A program made the translations under genes and the position numbers. Positions 16,993 to 24,167 of a stretch of 33,167 nt of DNA are shown piece after piece. The notes under the pieces were generated by a model. It did not search any database and was not told where the DNA came from. It saw only the letters and a program-made list of their open reading frames with translations. Origin of the DNA: Verrucomicrobiales bacterium (GTDB lineage Bacteria > Verrucomicrobiota > Verrucomicrobiia > Limisphaerales > UBA1100); assembly GCA_005809105.1 (NCBI GenBank), contig SYLI01000076.1, positions 1-33,167 on the forward strand, given 5' to 3'. Numbering within the stretch: the first letter of the stretch is position 1; every line of letters begins with the position of its first letter.

Positions 16993-17973
16993 TCAGGAAC
17001 CTACCCAGAATCGGCTGTACGTGCGGCCCAGTGGCCCGGCCGCGTCGCCCTCGGCCAGCCGGCGCTCGATGGACACGGCGAGCGGCGCGTCCTCAAAAGG
17101 AGTCCGCCCGTGAAAGATGCTGCGGTCATTGACAATCGCTGTCTCGCCTGCGCGTAGCGCATAACGGAACTGGTGGGCCCTGTGGCCCAGCGCGGCGTCC
17201 AGACAGTCCATAGCCTCTTGGCTGGCCGAATCCACCGGCTCGTTCGTTTGGCGCGCCGCCTGCTCAATGTAGTCGCGCAGGTATCGCCAGAGAGGCAGGC
17301 CCTGCGCCAGTTTGAGGATGGGTTCGCGGTAGTACTCGCCCGGGCGCACGCCCTTGTATTCCCAAACGCGCTCGCGCTGGAGCGCCGGCAGCGCCCACGA
17401 CGCATGCTCGCACAAATGCCGGTACACCGTGTGGCCGTCAATCAGGATGCTCTCGCCTCCCATCGCGGCGGGCGCTACGCAGCTGAGCAGAAAGAATTCG
17501 TAGCCCTCCTTCACGTTCACCCCGTCGGTGTGGAACGACCCGCCTTGGTTGGTCTGAGAATAGCGCGCTCCCCGCTCCATCTTCCCGCCGCGGTCGGCGA
17601 TGATGTAGAAGCGATGGCCCGCCTCGTTCTGCGCCAGCGGCCGCCCGAGCGCCTGACAGATGAGCCAGGGCGCGGCCATCTGCTCTTCCATCGTGAGCCC
17701 GGGCACGGGCCCCGCCACCACGAAACGCGCGCCGTGCCGCGCCTCGCGTTCCATCGCCTGCACGTCGCCAAGAAAAGCCGGCAGCGACGCGCGATCGAGC
17801 CCGATCTGCTCGAGTTGCTGCACCGCCTTGAATTGCGAGAACACGCGCTGCGCGCCCAAGTACGCGCGCACCTCAGCAGCGGCGGCCGCGCCAAAATCGT
17901 GGCGCACGGCTGCGGGATTGAGCGTGGCATCCCAACCAGCGGGCAGGTTCATGGGGAGAGCTGGGGCATTCAT
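16993..17973 (-). CDS. TauD/TfdA-family Fe(II)/2-oxoglutarate dioxygenase
   Basis: About 326 aa with start ATG 17973; a GTG eight codons earlier is possible but adds only a hydrophobic leader. The iron-binding facial triad is visible as FHTD (His148, Asp150) and the distal SIFHGRT (His288), with Arg residues downstream (SIERR) that could hold 2-oxoglutarate. Members of this superfamily hydroxylate sulfonates, carnitine precursors and, in known cases (PhnY, TmpA), the carbon next to the phosphorus of aminoalkylphosphonates. Here the gene sits inside a biosynthetic phosphonate locus, so hydroxylation of AEP or of its lipid conjugate is a reasonable inference. The substrate cannot be read from sequence; a gamma-butyrobetaine-hydroxylase-like function is the main alternative. 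Confidence 0.8.
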   Translation of the reverse strand: MNAPALPMNLPAGWDATLNPAAVRHDFGAAAAAEVRAYLGAQRVFSQFKAVQQLEQIGLDRASLPAFLGDVQAMEREARHGARFVVAGPVPGLTMEEQMAAPWLICQALGRPLAQNEAGHRFYIIADRGGKMERGARYSQTNQGGSFHTDGVNVKEGYEFFLLSCVAPAAMGGESILIDGHTVYRHLCEHASWALPALQRERVWEYKGVRPGEYYREPILKLAQGLPLWRYLRDYIEQAARQTNEPVDSASQEAMDCLDAALGHRAHQFRYALRAGETAIVNDRSIFHGRTPFEDAPLAVSIERRLAEGDAAGPLGRTYSRFWVGS

Positions 17974-18024
17974 CACTACCGGCGGCAAAGGCAACACGGC
18001 TGGCGCCTGCGGCGCAATGCAAAA

Positions 18025-19053
18025 TCAGGCACCATGAGTGGGCCCTGCGTCGTCACGCACGCGCTCTCGCAGGCCGCGCAGCGACGCCTCGCTGGTGTAG
18101 AGCAGCAACCAGCCCAGCACCGTGTACACCACATCGCGCCCGCGCCGGATCACCGCGTACTGCTTGCCCAGTTCCAGCGGATAACCAAAGAGCGTGAAGA
18201 GGCCAATGACGCTAAATTCCTGCACCCCCAGCGCGCCGGGCACCACGGTGTTAAATCCACGCGCCAGCCCGATGAACGCCTCGATGGCAAAGGCGTGATG
18301 CCATTCCACGGGCGTGCCCAGAAGGTGCGACGCCACGAGAATCTCCACCGTGTCGAGCATCCACCCGCCAAAGTAGGTGAGGGTGCACGCCAGGAACTGG
18401 CTGCGGTCGCGCCGGTAGAACTCCACAATCTGCTCGTCCAGATGGCGCAGCTGATCCATGCGCGCCTCGATCCAGTGCACCATCACCCCCATGCGCTGCA
18501 CCACGCCCGCCAGCGTGCGCGTCATGCCCCTGCTCTGGAGGGCAAAGAGCAGCAGCATCACGCCCAGCGCCCCCGCTGCCAGCAGCCCAAAAATCCACTT
18601 GGCCGTGTTTTGTTCGGAGGGCAGGCTGTACGCCGCCACCACCGCCCCACAAACGAGAAACGTGGACTGCGCCACCGACTGCGCCGTCTTGGATCTCACG
18701 GCGGCTGACGTTGCCGTCAGCCCGGGCACACCGCGCTGGTGCAGCAGGTACACCTTGGTGGCCTCGCCGCCCACGTACATGCTGGGGATGACGTTGTTGA
18801 CGGCCTCGCCCGCCAGCCGGATGCCCCACAGCACATGAAAGGCCACCTGCTTGAGGCCGTCGCGACTGAAGGCGAAACCCCATCCGGCGGTGTCCACCGT
18901 GAATACCAAGCCGTAGGGAGCGAGCACCAGCAGCCCCCACCAACCCAGGGTGTGGAAGGCGCCCTGGATGTCCTTCCAACCCGTCGTGTGCAGAAATAGC
19001 CCGAAGAGCGCCAGCCCCACCAGCAGCAGTAGGATGCGCACGCCGCGTTTCAT
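18025..19053 (-). CDS. UPF0104 / lysylphosphatidylglycerol-synthase-type membrane protein
   Basis: 342-aa polytopic inner-membrane protein. ATG 19053 overlaps the upstream stop (ATGA) and starts a typical first helix (MKRGVRILLLLVGLALFGLF). Family marks include PSMYVGGEATKVYLL in the first half and NTVVPGALGVQEF near the C-terminus, both characteristic of the LPG_synthase_TM/UPF0104 family, whose members include MprF membrane domains and stand-alone proteins often found beside lipid or glycan genes. It lacks the soluble aminoacyl-transferase domain of MprF. Coupled to a CDP-alcohol phosphatidyltransferase, it may flip or scaffold the lipid product. The role is inferred from context only. Confidence 0.82.
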   Translation of the reverse strand: MKRGVRILLLLVGLALFGLFLHTTGWKDIQGAFHTLGWWGLLVLAPYGLVFTVDTAGWGFAFSRDGLKQVAFHVLWGIRLAGEAVNNVIPSMYVGGEATKVYLLHQRGVPGLTATSAAVRSKTAQSVAQSTFLVCGAVVAAYSLPSEQNTAKWIFGLLAAGALGVMLLLFALQSRGMTRTLAGVVQRMGVMVHWIEARMDQLRHLDEQIVEFYRRDRSQFLACTLTYFGGWMLDTVEILVASHLLGTPVEWHHAFAIEAFIGLARGFNTVVPGALGVQEFSVIGLFTLFGYPLELGKQYAVIRRGRDVVYTVLGWLLLYTSEASLRGLRERVRDDAGPTHGA

Positions 19054-20150
19054 GCCGAGCGCGCCCGCAACCCCGCTGCCGCGGCATCGCGCCGCTGCAC
19101 CCACCACGCCAGCATCCAGAACACGTGCGTGCCCACCGCGGCCATCCAAAGAAACCAATGCACGCGATCGGCCAGCGCGAGCGCCAGGAGAAGCACGGAG
19201 AAATCGCGATTGGTGGTGCGATCCAAGAGAGCCTGCAGCCGCCCACCGCCTTCGCCGCGCAGCAAGCCAAGCAGCACCACGGCAAACGACATGGCCGCAC
19301 CGGCCGCCGCCACAATCCCCAGCGTGCGCGCGCTTGAAGCCAGTTCGGGCCGCGTAGCCAATCCAAATCCCAGCGCGAGGAACAGGCAGAGATGGACAAT
19401 CTGGTCGCCCACCAAGTCCACCCACTTCCCCGCGGGTGTTTCCTTGTGCAACACGCGTGCAAGCTCGCCGTCCACGCAGTCCACCACGGCCGACAACTGC
19501 AGCAAGGCCGCGCCCCAAACCAGCCACTCGTGCGTGCCCTTGAGGCACAAGCCCGCTGCAGCAACTCCCATCGCCGTGGCCACCACCGAAACTTGGTTGG
19601 GAGTCACCGGGGTGTGGATGAGCAACTTGGAGATCGGTCGGCCGGCGGGGCGGTTAAACACCCGATCCACGACGCCATCGGTGGCGCTGCCCATGGAATC
19701 CCACAGCGCGCGCTCGGCTTGGGCGGCACCCGCCTCATCGTCCACCAGCCGGGCGATCCCTTGCGCCTCAACTTGCGGGGCGTGTCGCAACGACTCGTCC
19801 ACCGAACCGGCCCAATGCGTGGCAATGCCCGCGGGCAAAGGCGCTTTGCAGCGCGTGGCCAGACGGCCTTGAACCTCGATGAGGCGACGCACGTCGCACG
19901 CTTGCACGAGTACATTGCCGCCCAGCAGCAACGCCGCGCCTTGCCATGAGGGCAACGTGGCGACAGGCAGGACTTCGATGCCCAGTTGCTGGCTACGTCG
20001 CAGGATCGGCAGCGCGTCCTTGCACACCACCCAGATGGGCGAGCAGCCGGCGCGATGCGCCGCGATGACCTGCCGGTCCAGCAACGTCAACGCCGCCAGA
20101 GGGCGCGGGCTTGCGGCAGGCTCGAAGAACAGGATGGCCGGGACGTTCAC
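19050..20150 (-). CDS. CDP-alcohol phosphatidyltransferase with N-terminal nucleotidyltransferase-like domain
   Basis: 366 aa if GTG 20150 is the start. The C-terminal half is a membrane CDP-alcohol phosphatidyltransferase with the full motif D224-x2-D227G-x2-AR-x8-G-x3-D245-x3-D249 (DCVDGELAR ... GKWVDLVGD) and several hydrophobic helices, preceded by TPVTPNQVSVV typical of the family. The N-terminal ~130 residues resemble a nucleotidyltransferase fold (domain order as in bifunctional inositol-phosphate cytidylyltransferase / DIPP synthase), but no glycine-rich nucleotide loop is visible, so this half may be inactive. The likely reaction is transfer of the phosphonate headgroup from CMP-AEP to a lipid alcohol. 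TTG 20171 is an alternative start, but it would lie within the candidate -10 element. Confidence 0.82.
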   Translation of the reverse strand: MNVPAILFFEPAASPRPLAALTLLDRQVIAAHRAGCSPIWVVCKDALPILRRSQQLGIEVLPVATLPSWQGAALLLGGNVLVQACDVRRLIEVQGRLATRCKAPLPAGIATHWAGSVDESLRHAPQVEAQGIARLVDDEAGAAQAERALWDSMGSATDGVVDRVFNRPAGRPISKLLIHTPVTPNQVSVVATAMGVAAAGLCLKGTHEWLVWGAALLQLSAVVDCVDGELARVLHKETPAGKWVDLVGDQIVHLCLFLALGFGLATRPELASSARTLGIVAAAGAAMSFAVVLLGLLRGEGGGRLQALLDRTTNRDFSVLLLALALADRVHWFLWMAAVGTHVFWMLAWWVQRRDAAAAGLRARSA

Positions 20151-20161
20151 GGAAATCGTGA

Positions 20162-20204
20162 GGAATAGCAAAGCCCTTTGCCGTGCGCCAAATCAAGGCA
20201 TTTG
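20162..20204. promoter_or_regulatory. Divergent intergenic control region with two inverted repeats and a candidate minus-strand promoter
   Basis: Between the divergent phosphonate arms, the minus strand carries TTGGCG (20191-20186), an 18-base spacer and TATTCC (20167-20162) preceded by TGC. Inside the spacer is a perfect 6-base-arm inverted repeat, GCAAAGCCCTTTGC (20168-20181). A second repeat, CAAAT-6 bases-ATTTG (20189-20204), overlaps the -35. This is where a repressor would sit. No convincing -10 box for the plus-strand arm was found: TTGTCA at 20202-20207 is a good -35, but the bases 17 downstream are not a -10. The bound protein, if any, is unknown and no regulator gene is in the window. 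Confidence 0.3.
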
Positions 20205-20282
20205 TCATCTCCCGTACCCTCGCCCAATGGCAAACTGCGGCATTGCGTCCCGCAGCGCCGGGCGATTGAATGCGCGCGGTTC

Positions 20283-21890
20283 ATGACCAAGCCACAACAG
20301 TTCCGGCAACTCTTGCGCTCTGGACGCACGGAGTTTTTGATGGAGGCCCACAACGGGCTCAGCGCCAAGATCGCGCAGGAGGCCGGCTTCAAGGGTATCT
20401 GGGCCAGCGGCCTTTCGATCGCCGCCGCGCTGGGCGTGCGTGACAACAACGAGGCCAGTTGGACGCAGGTGCTTGAGGTGGTGGAATTCATGGCCGACGC
20501 CACGGACATTCCCATCCTGCTCGATGGGGACACGGGCTATGGCAACTTCAACAATCTGCGCCGGCTGGTGCGCAAGCTTGAGCAGCGCGGGGTTGCCGCC
20601 GTGTGCATCGAGGACAAGCTCTTTCCCAAAACCAACTCGTTCATCGACAGCGAGCGCCAGCCGCTGGCCGACATGACGGAGTTTGCCGGCAAGATCAAGG
20701 CCGCCAAGGATGGCCAGCTTGATGCCAACTTTGCGGTGGTGGCCCGGCTGGAGGGGTTCATCGCCGGCTGGGATTTAACGGAGATGCTGCGACGCGCCCA
20801 CGCCTACCACGCGGCCGGCGCCGACGCGCTTTTGATCCACAGCAGAAAGTCCACACCCGATCAGGTGTTGGCTTTCGCCTCGGCGTGGGGGGCGCGCTGC
20901 CCGCTGGTCATCGTGCCGACCATGTACTACAGCACGCCGGTCGAGGTGTTTGAGGCTGCCGGCATCAACCTTGTCATCTGGGCCAATCACAGCCTGCGCG
21001 CCAGCATCGCGGCCATGCAGCAGGCCTGCCGCGAGGTCCACCGCGAACGCTCGGTGCGCAATCTGGAGGACCGCGTGGCGCCGGTGCAGGAGGTGTTCCG
21101 GCTTCAGAACGCGCAGGAACTGGCCGAGGCCGAGGACCGCTATCTGCCGCGCAATGGAGCCGCGCCCAAGGCGGTGGTGCTGGCCGCCAGCCGCGGGTCG
21201 GAGCTGGGCGAATTCACACGCCAACAACCCAAAGCGATGGTGTCGGTCGGCGGCCAGCCGCTACTGCACAAACTGGCCGCTCAGCTGCGCAAGGAGGGCG
21301 TGCGCGACCTGGTGGTGGTGCGCGGCTTTGCCAAGGACGCGGTGAACGCGCCGGGCGCGCGCTTCGTGGACAACGACGAGCACGAGGCCACGGGCGAGCT
21401 CTATTCACTCTCCCGCGCGGCGGTGGAACTTGAAGGCCCGCTCGTCGTGTCCTACGGCGACATCCTCTTTCGCCGGTTCATCTTGGCCATGCTGCTGGCC
21501 ACCGATGATGATCTGGCCATTGTGGTGGACGCCGCATGGCGCGAACGCAACTCGCTCAACGGCTTTGAGGATTACGTGCGTGCCACGCGGCCGCACACCT
21601 TGCAGTACTGCGAAGACAAGGTGTTTCTGAGCGCGATGGACCGGCAGTTGCCGCCGGAGACCGTGCACGGCGAGTGGATTGGCCTGCTCAAGGCCAGCGC
21701 CGCGGGCACCCAACGATTGAAACTGGCGCTGCAAGAGCTGGCGACACGCCCCGATTTTGCGCGCCTTACGATGGCTGATCTCTTCACGCATCTGCTGGCG
21801 CGTGGCGAACCCATCCGCGTGCTTTATACATCGGGCCACTGGCTGGATGTGGACAGCCTGGAGGACCTCTCGCGCGCGCAGGCGTTTTAA
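20283..21890 (+). CDS. Phosphoenolpyruvate mutase fused to a nucleotidyltransferase domain
   Basis: 535-aa fusion. Residues 1 to about 280 are a PEP mutase of the isocitrate-lyase superfamily: GVRDNNEAS (51-59), DGDTGYGN (81-88) and the diagnostic [10 protein letters not shown] (110-119), which separates mutases from lyases. It converts PEP to phosphonopyruvate, the entry step of nearly all phosphonate biosynthesis. Residues about 295-535 are a nucleotidyltransferase domain: [10 protein letters not shown] at 301-310, QQPKAM, YGDILF at 391-396 and DVDSLEDL at 522-529. Mutase-cytidylyltransferase fusions of this order are known to make CMP-AEP. The nucleotide loop departs from the usual AAGxGxRxG (Ser for the first Gly, Glu for the Arg), so activity of this half is less certain. 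ATG 20283 is chosen because the mutase fold starts there; no Shine-Dalgarno precedes it. Confidence 0.92.
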   Translation: MTKPQQFRQLLRSGRTEFLMEAHNGLSAKIAQEAGFKGIWASGLSIAAALGVRDNNEASWTQVLEVVEFMADATDIPILLDGDTGYGNFNNLRRLVRKLEQRGVAAVCIEDKLFPKTNSFIDSERQPLADMTEFAGKIKAAKDGQLDANFAVVARLEGFIAGWDLTEMLRRAHAYHAAGADALLIHSRKSTPDQVLAFASAWGARCPLVIVPTMYYSTPVEVFEAAGINLVIWANHSLRASIAAMQQACREVHRERSVRNLEDRVAPVQEVFRLQNAQELAEAEDRYLPRNGAAPKAVVLAASRGSELGEFTRQQPKAMVSVGGQPLLHKLAAQLRKEGVRDLVVVRGFAKDAVNAPGARFVDNDEHEATGELYSLSRAAVELEGPLVVSYGDILFRRFILAMLLATDDDLAIVVDAAWRERNSLNGFEDYVRATRPHTLQYCEDKVFLSAMDRQLPPETVHGEWIGLLKASAAGTQRLKLALQELATRPDFARLTMADLFTHLLARGEPIRVLYTSGHWLDVDSLEDLSRAQAF

Positions 21891-21897
21891 TCCACCC

Positions 21898-23046
21898 ATG
21901 ATCTCCGCCGCCGCCTTCATCGAGCCCCTGCGTGCGCAGGGCTACTCACAGTTTGCCGGCGTGCCCTGCTCCTACCTCAAGCCGTTCATCAACTACGTCA
22001 TCAGCGATCCGGCGCTGGACTATCTGGGCGCCTGTAGCGAAGGCGAAGCCGTGGGCCTCTCGATGGGCGCCCACCTCGCCGGGCGTAAGACCGTCACGAT
22101 GTGCCAGAACTCCGGGCTTGGCAACATGGTGAACCCGCTCACTTCGCTGAATTTTCCCTTCCGCATTCCCACGCTGCTCATCACCACTTGGCGCGGACAA
22201 CCTGGCGTGCCCGACGAGCCGCAGCACGAGCAGATGGGGCAGATCACTCATCGCCTGTTGGAGACGATGGACATTCCCTGGCGTCCCTTTCCCGACACCG
22301 AGGCCGCCATCGCCCCCGTGATTGCCCAAGCGCTGGCCAGTATGGAAGAGCGCTCGCGCCCCTTTGCGCTGGTGATGGCCAAGGATTCTGTGGCGCCACA
22401 CAAGCTCGCCGCGCCGCCGCCCTTGCAGCGCCCGGCGTGCGCCACGCGCTTCTGGCCCGACACGCAGGCCTGCCTTAACCGCACGCAGGCGCTCGAGCTT
22501 GTCCTTGGTGCGTTGACGGGTGATGAGGCCTTGATCGCCACCACAGGCATGACCAGCCGCGAGCTCTTCTCGCTGGCCGACCGCGCCAACCACCTGTACG
22601 TCGTCGGCGGCATGGGCACGGCCTCAGCCATCGGGCTGGGCCTGGCGCACGCGCTCCCCCGCCAGCGTGTGGTGGTGATTGACGGTGACGGCGCCGCGCT
22701 CATGAAGCTTGGCACGCTGGCGACCGTTGGTTTTTACCAGCCCAAAAACCTGCTGCATGTGATTCTGGACAATGAGTCGCACGACTCCACCGGTGGCCAG
22801 CAGACCGTCTCGGGCAGCACGCAGTTTGCCGCCGTCGCCGCGGCCGCCAGCTACCGCCACGCCGCCGCCGCCGCCGCGCCCGCCGACGTCCTCGCGGCGC
22901 TGGGTGAACTGCGCGAGAGCGAGGGGCCGTCGCTGCTTCACATCAAAATCCTCAAGGGGTCGCCCAAGGACATCGGCCGGCCCACGCTCAAGCCGCACGA
23001 AGTGAAGGAGCGCTTCATGGCATTTCTGCGGGGGCGCCCTTCATGA
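21898..23046 (+). CDS. aepY: Phosphonopyruvate decarboxylase
   Basis: 382-aa ThDP enzyme that decarboxylates phosphonopyruvate to phosphonoacetaldehyde, the irreversible step that pulls the unfavourable mutase reaction forward. Visible marks: N-terminal GVPCSYLKPFINY and ACSEGEAVG (region of the ThDP-activating glutamate, about residue 50), TTWRGQPGVPDEPQHEQMG at 96-114, and the ThDP/Mg motif GDGAALMKLGTLATVG (263-278) continuing to LDNESHDSTGGQ (290-301), which is characteristic of the phosphonopyruvate/sulfopyruvate decarboxylase family. ATG 21898 follows the mutase stop by 7 bases, and the stop overlaps the transaminase start as ATGA, so the three form an operon. Sulfopyruvate decarboxylase is an unlikely alternative given the neighbours. 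Confidence 0.93.
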   Translation: MISAAAFIEPLRAQGYSQFAGVPCSYLKPFINYVISDPALDYLGACSEGEAVGLSMGAHLAGRKTVTMCQNSGLGNMVNPLTSLNFPFRIPTLLITTWRGQPGVPDEPQHEQMGQITHRLLETMDIPWRPFPDTEAAIAPVIAQALASMEERSRPFALVMAKDSVAPHKLAAPPPLQRPACATRFWPDTQACLNRTQALELVLGALTGDEALIATTGMTSRELFSLADRANHLYVVGGMGTASAIGLGLAHALPRQRVVVIDGDGAALMKLGTLATVGFYQPKNLLHVILDNESHDSTGGQQTVSGSTQFAAVAAAASYRHAAAAAAPADVLAALGELRESEGPSLLHIKILKGSPKDIGRPTLKPHEVKERFMAFLRGRPS

Positions 23047-24167
23047 GCGGTGCCGCCGACAAACGACTCTTTACGCCCGGCCCCATCAACACCAGCCGGG
23101 CCGTGAAGGAAGCCATGCTCCGCGACATGGGATCGCGCGACGGCGAGTTTCTGGCAACCGTGCGCGAGATCCGCCACGAGCTGCTCCGGCTGGCCGGCGC
23201 CACACAGAGCGCAGGATATGAAGCGGTGCTGCTGCAGGGCAGTGGGACGTTCGCGGTAGAGTCGGTCATCTCATCGGCCGTGCCCGAACACGGGACGCTG
23301 CTCGTCGTCAGTAACGGCGCGTATGCCGAACGCATCGGCCAGATCGCTGCGCGCCACCGCATCCCTGCGCGCTTTTTGCGCTGCGCTGAAAACGCCGCGC
23401 CCGACATAGCGGCGCTCTCCGCCACGCTGGCTGACCCTGCCATCACGCACGTCGCGGTGGTGCATTGCGAAACGAGCTCGGGCATCCTCAATCCGCTCGA
23501 CGCCATCGCCGAGCGTGTGCGCGAAGCCGGGGCCGCGCTCATCGTGGACGCGATGAGCAGCTTTGGCGCCTACCCCATCTCGCTGCCCTCACTCTCCGCG
23601 CACTTCATGGTGTCCTCCGCCAACAAGTGCATCGAGGGCGTGCCGGGGTTCGCCTTCGTTCTGGCGCGCCGCGAATCGTTGCTGGCTTGCCGCGATGTTG
23701 CCCGCACCGTGAGCCTGGATCTCTGGGCGCAATGGGACGGAATGGAGCGCACCGGGCAGTTCCGCTTCACGCCGCCGACGCACGCGCTTTTGGCCTTCCG
23801 TCAGGCGCTGGATGAATTGCGCGCCGAGGGCGGCCCCACGGGACGCGCGGCGCGGTACCGCACTCGCCACGCCGCGCTGGTGGCGGGCATGCGCGCCATG
23901 GGCTTTGTCGAGCATGTGGTGCCGGCCTTGCAGAGCCACATCATCACCACCTTCCGATGCCCATCGGAGGCAACGTTTCGCTTCGCCGACTTCTACGAAA
24001 GGCTCTCCTCGCGCGGGCTGGTGATTTACCCCGGCAAGCTCACGCAGGGCGACTGCTTTCGAGTGGGCACCATCGGGAGGATCACCGAGGAGGATATCCG
24101 CGCGCTGCTCGCGGGCATCCGGGAAGTTCTGGCAGAGATGGGCGTGGCCGTGCCGCTGCGCCACTAG
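23043..24167 (+). CDS. phnW: 2-aminoethylphosphonate aminotransferase, biosynthetic direction
   Basis: 374-aa class V PLP-dependent aminotransferase. Key features: FTPGPINTS at 10-18, LLQGSGTFAVES at 63-74, HCETSSGILNP at 141-151, VDAMSSFGAYP at 168-178 (Asp169 toward the PLP ring) and SSANKCIEGVPGF around Lys195 (the expected Schiff-base lysine). PhnW homologues usually degrade AEP with pyruvate as acceptor. Behind a PEP mutase and a phosphonopyruvate decarboxylase, this one most likely runs the other way, aminating phosphonoacetaldehyde to AEP. Length is normal for the family (about 370). It starts within the decarboxylase stop (ATGA). Its stop TAG shares the palindrome CTAG (24164-24167) with the stop of recD on the other strand, leaving no room for a terminator. 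Confidence 0.93.
   Translation: MSGAADKRLFTPGPINTSRAVKEAMLRDMGSRDGEFLATVREIRHELLRLAGATQSAGYEAVLLQGSGTFAVESVISSAVPEHGTLLVVSNGAYAERIGQIAARHRIPARFLRCAENAAPDIAALSATLADPAITHVAVVHCETSSGILNPLDAIAERVREAGAALIVDAMSSFGAYPISLPSLSAHFMVSSANKCIEGVPGFAFVLARRESLLACRDVARTVSLDLWAQWDGMERTGQFRFTPPTHALLAFRQALDELRAEGGPTGRAARYRTRHAALVAGMRAMGFVEHVVPALQSHIITTFRCPSEATFRFADFYERLSSRGLVIYPGKLTQGDCFRVGTIGRITEEDIRALLAGIREVLAEMGVAVPLRH

Noticed and set aside
19054-19548. N-terminal extension of the UPF0104 protein to 19548
   Set aside because: It overlaps the phosphatidyltransferase in another frame; ATG 19053 gives an ATGA overlap and a proper first helix.
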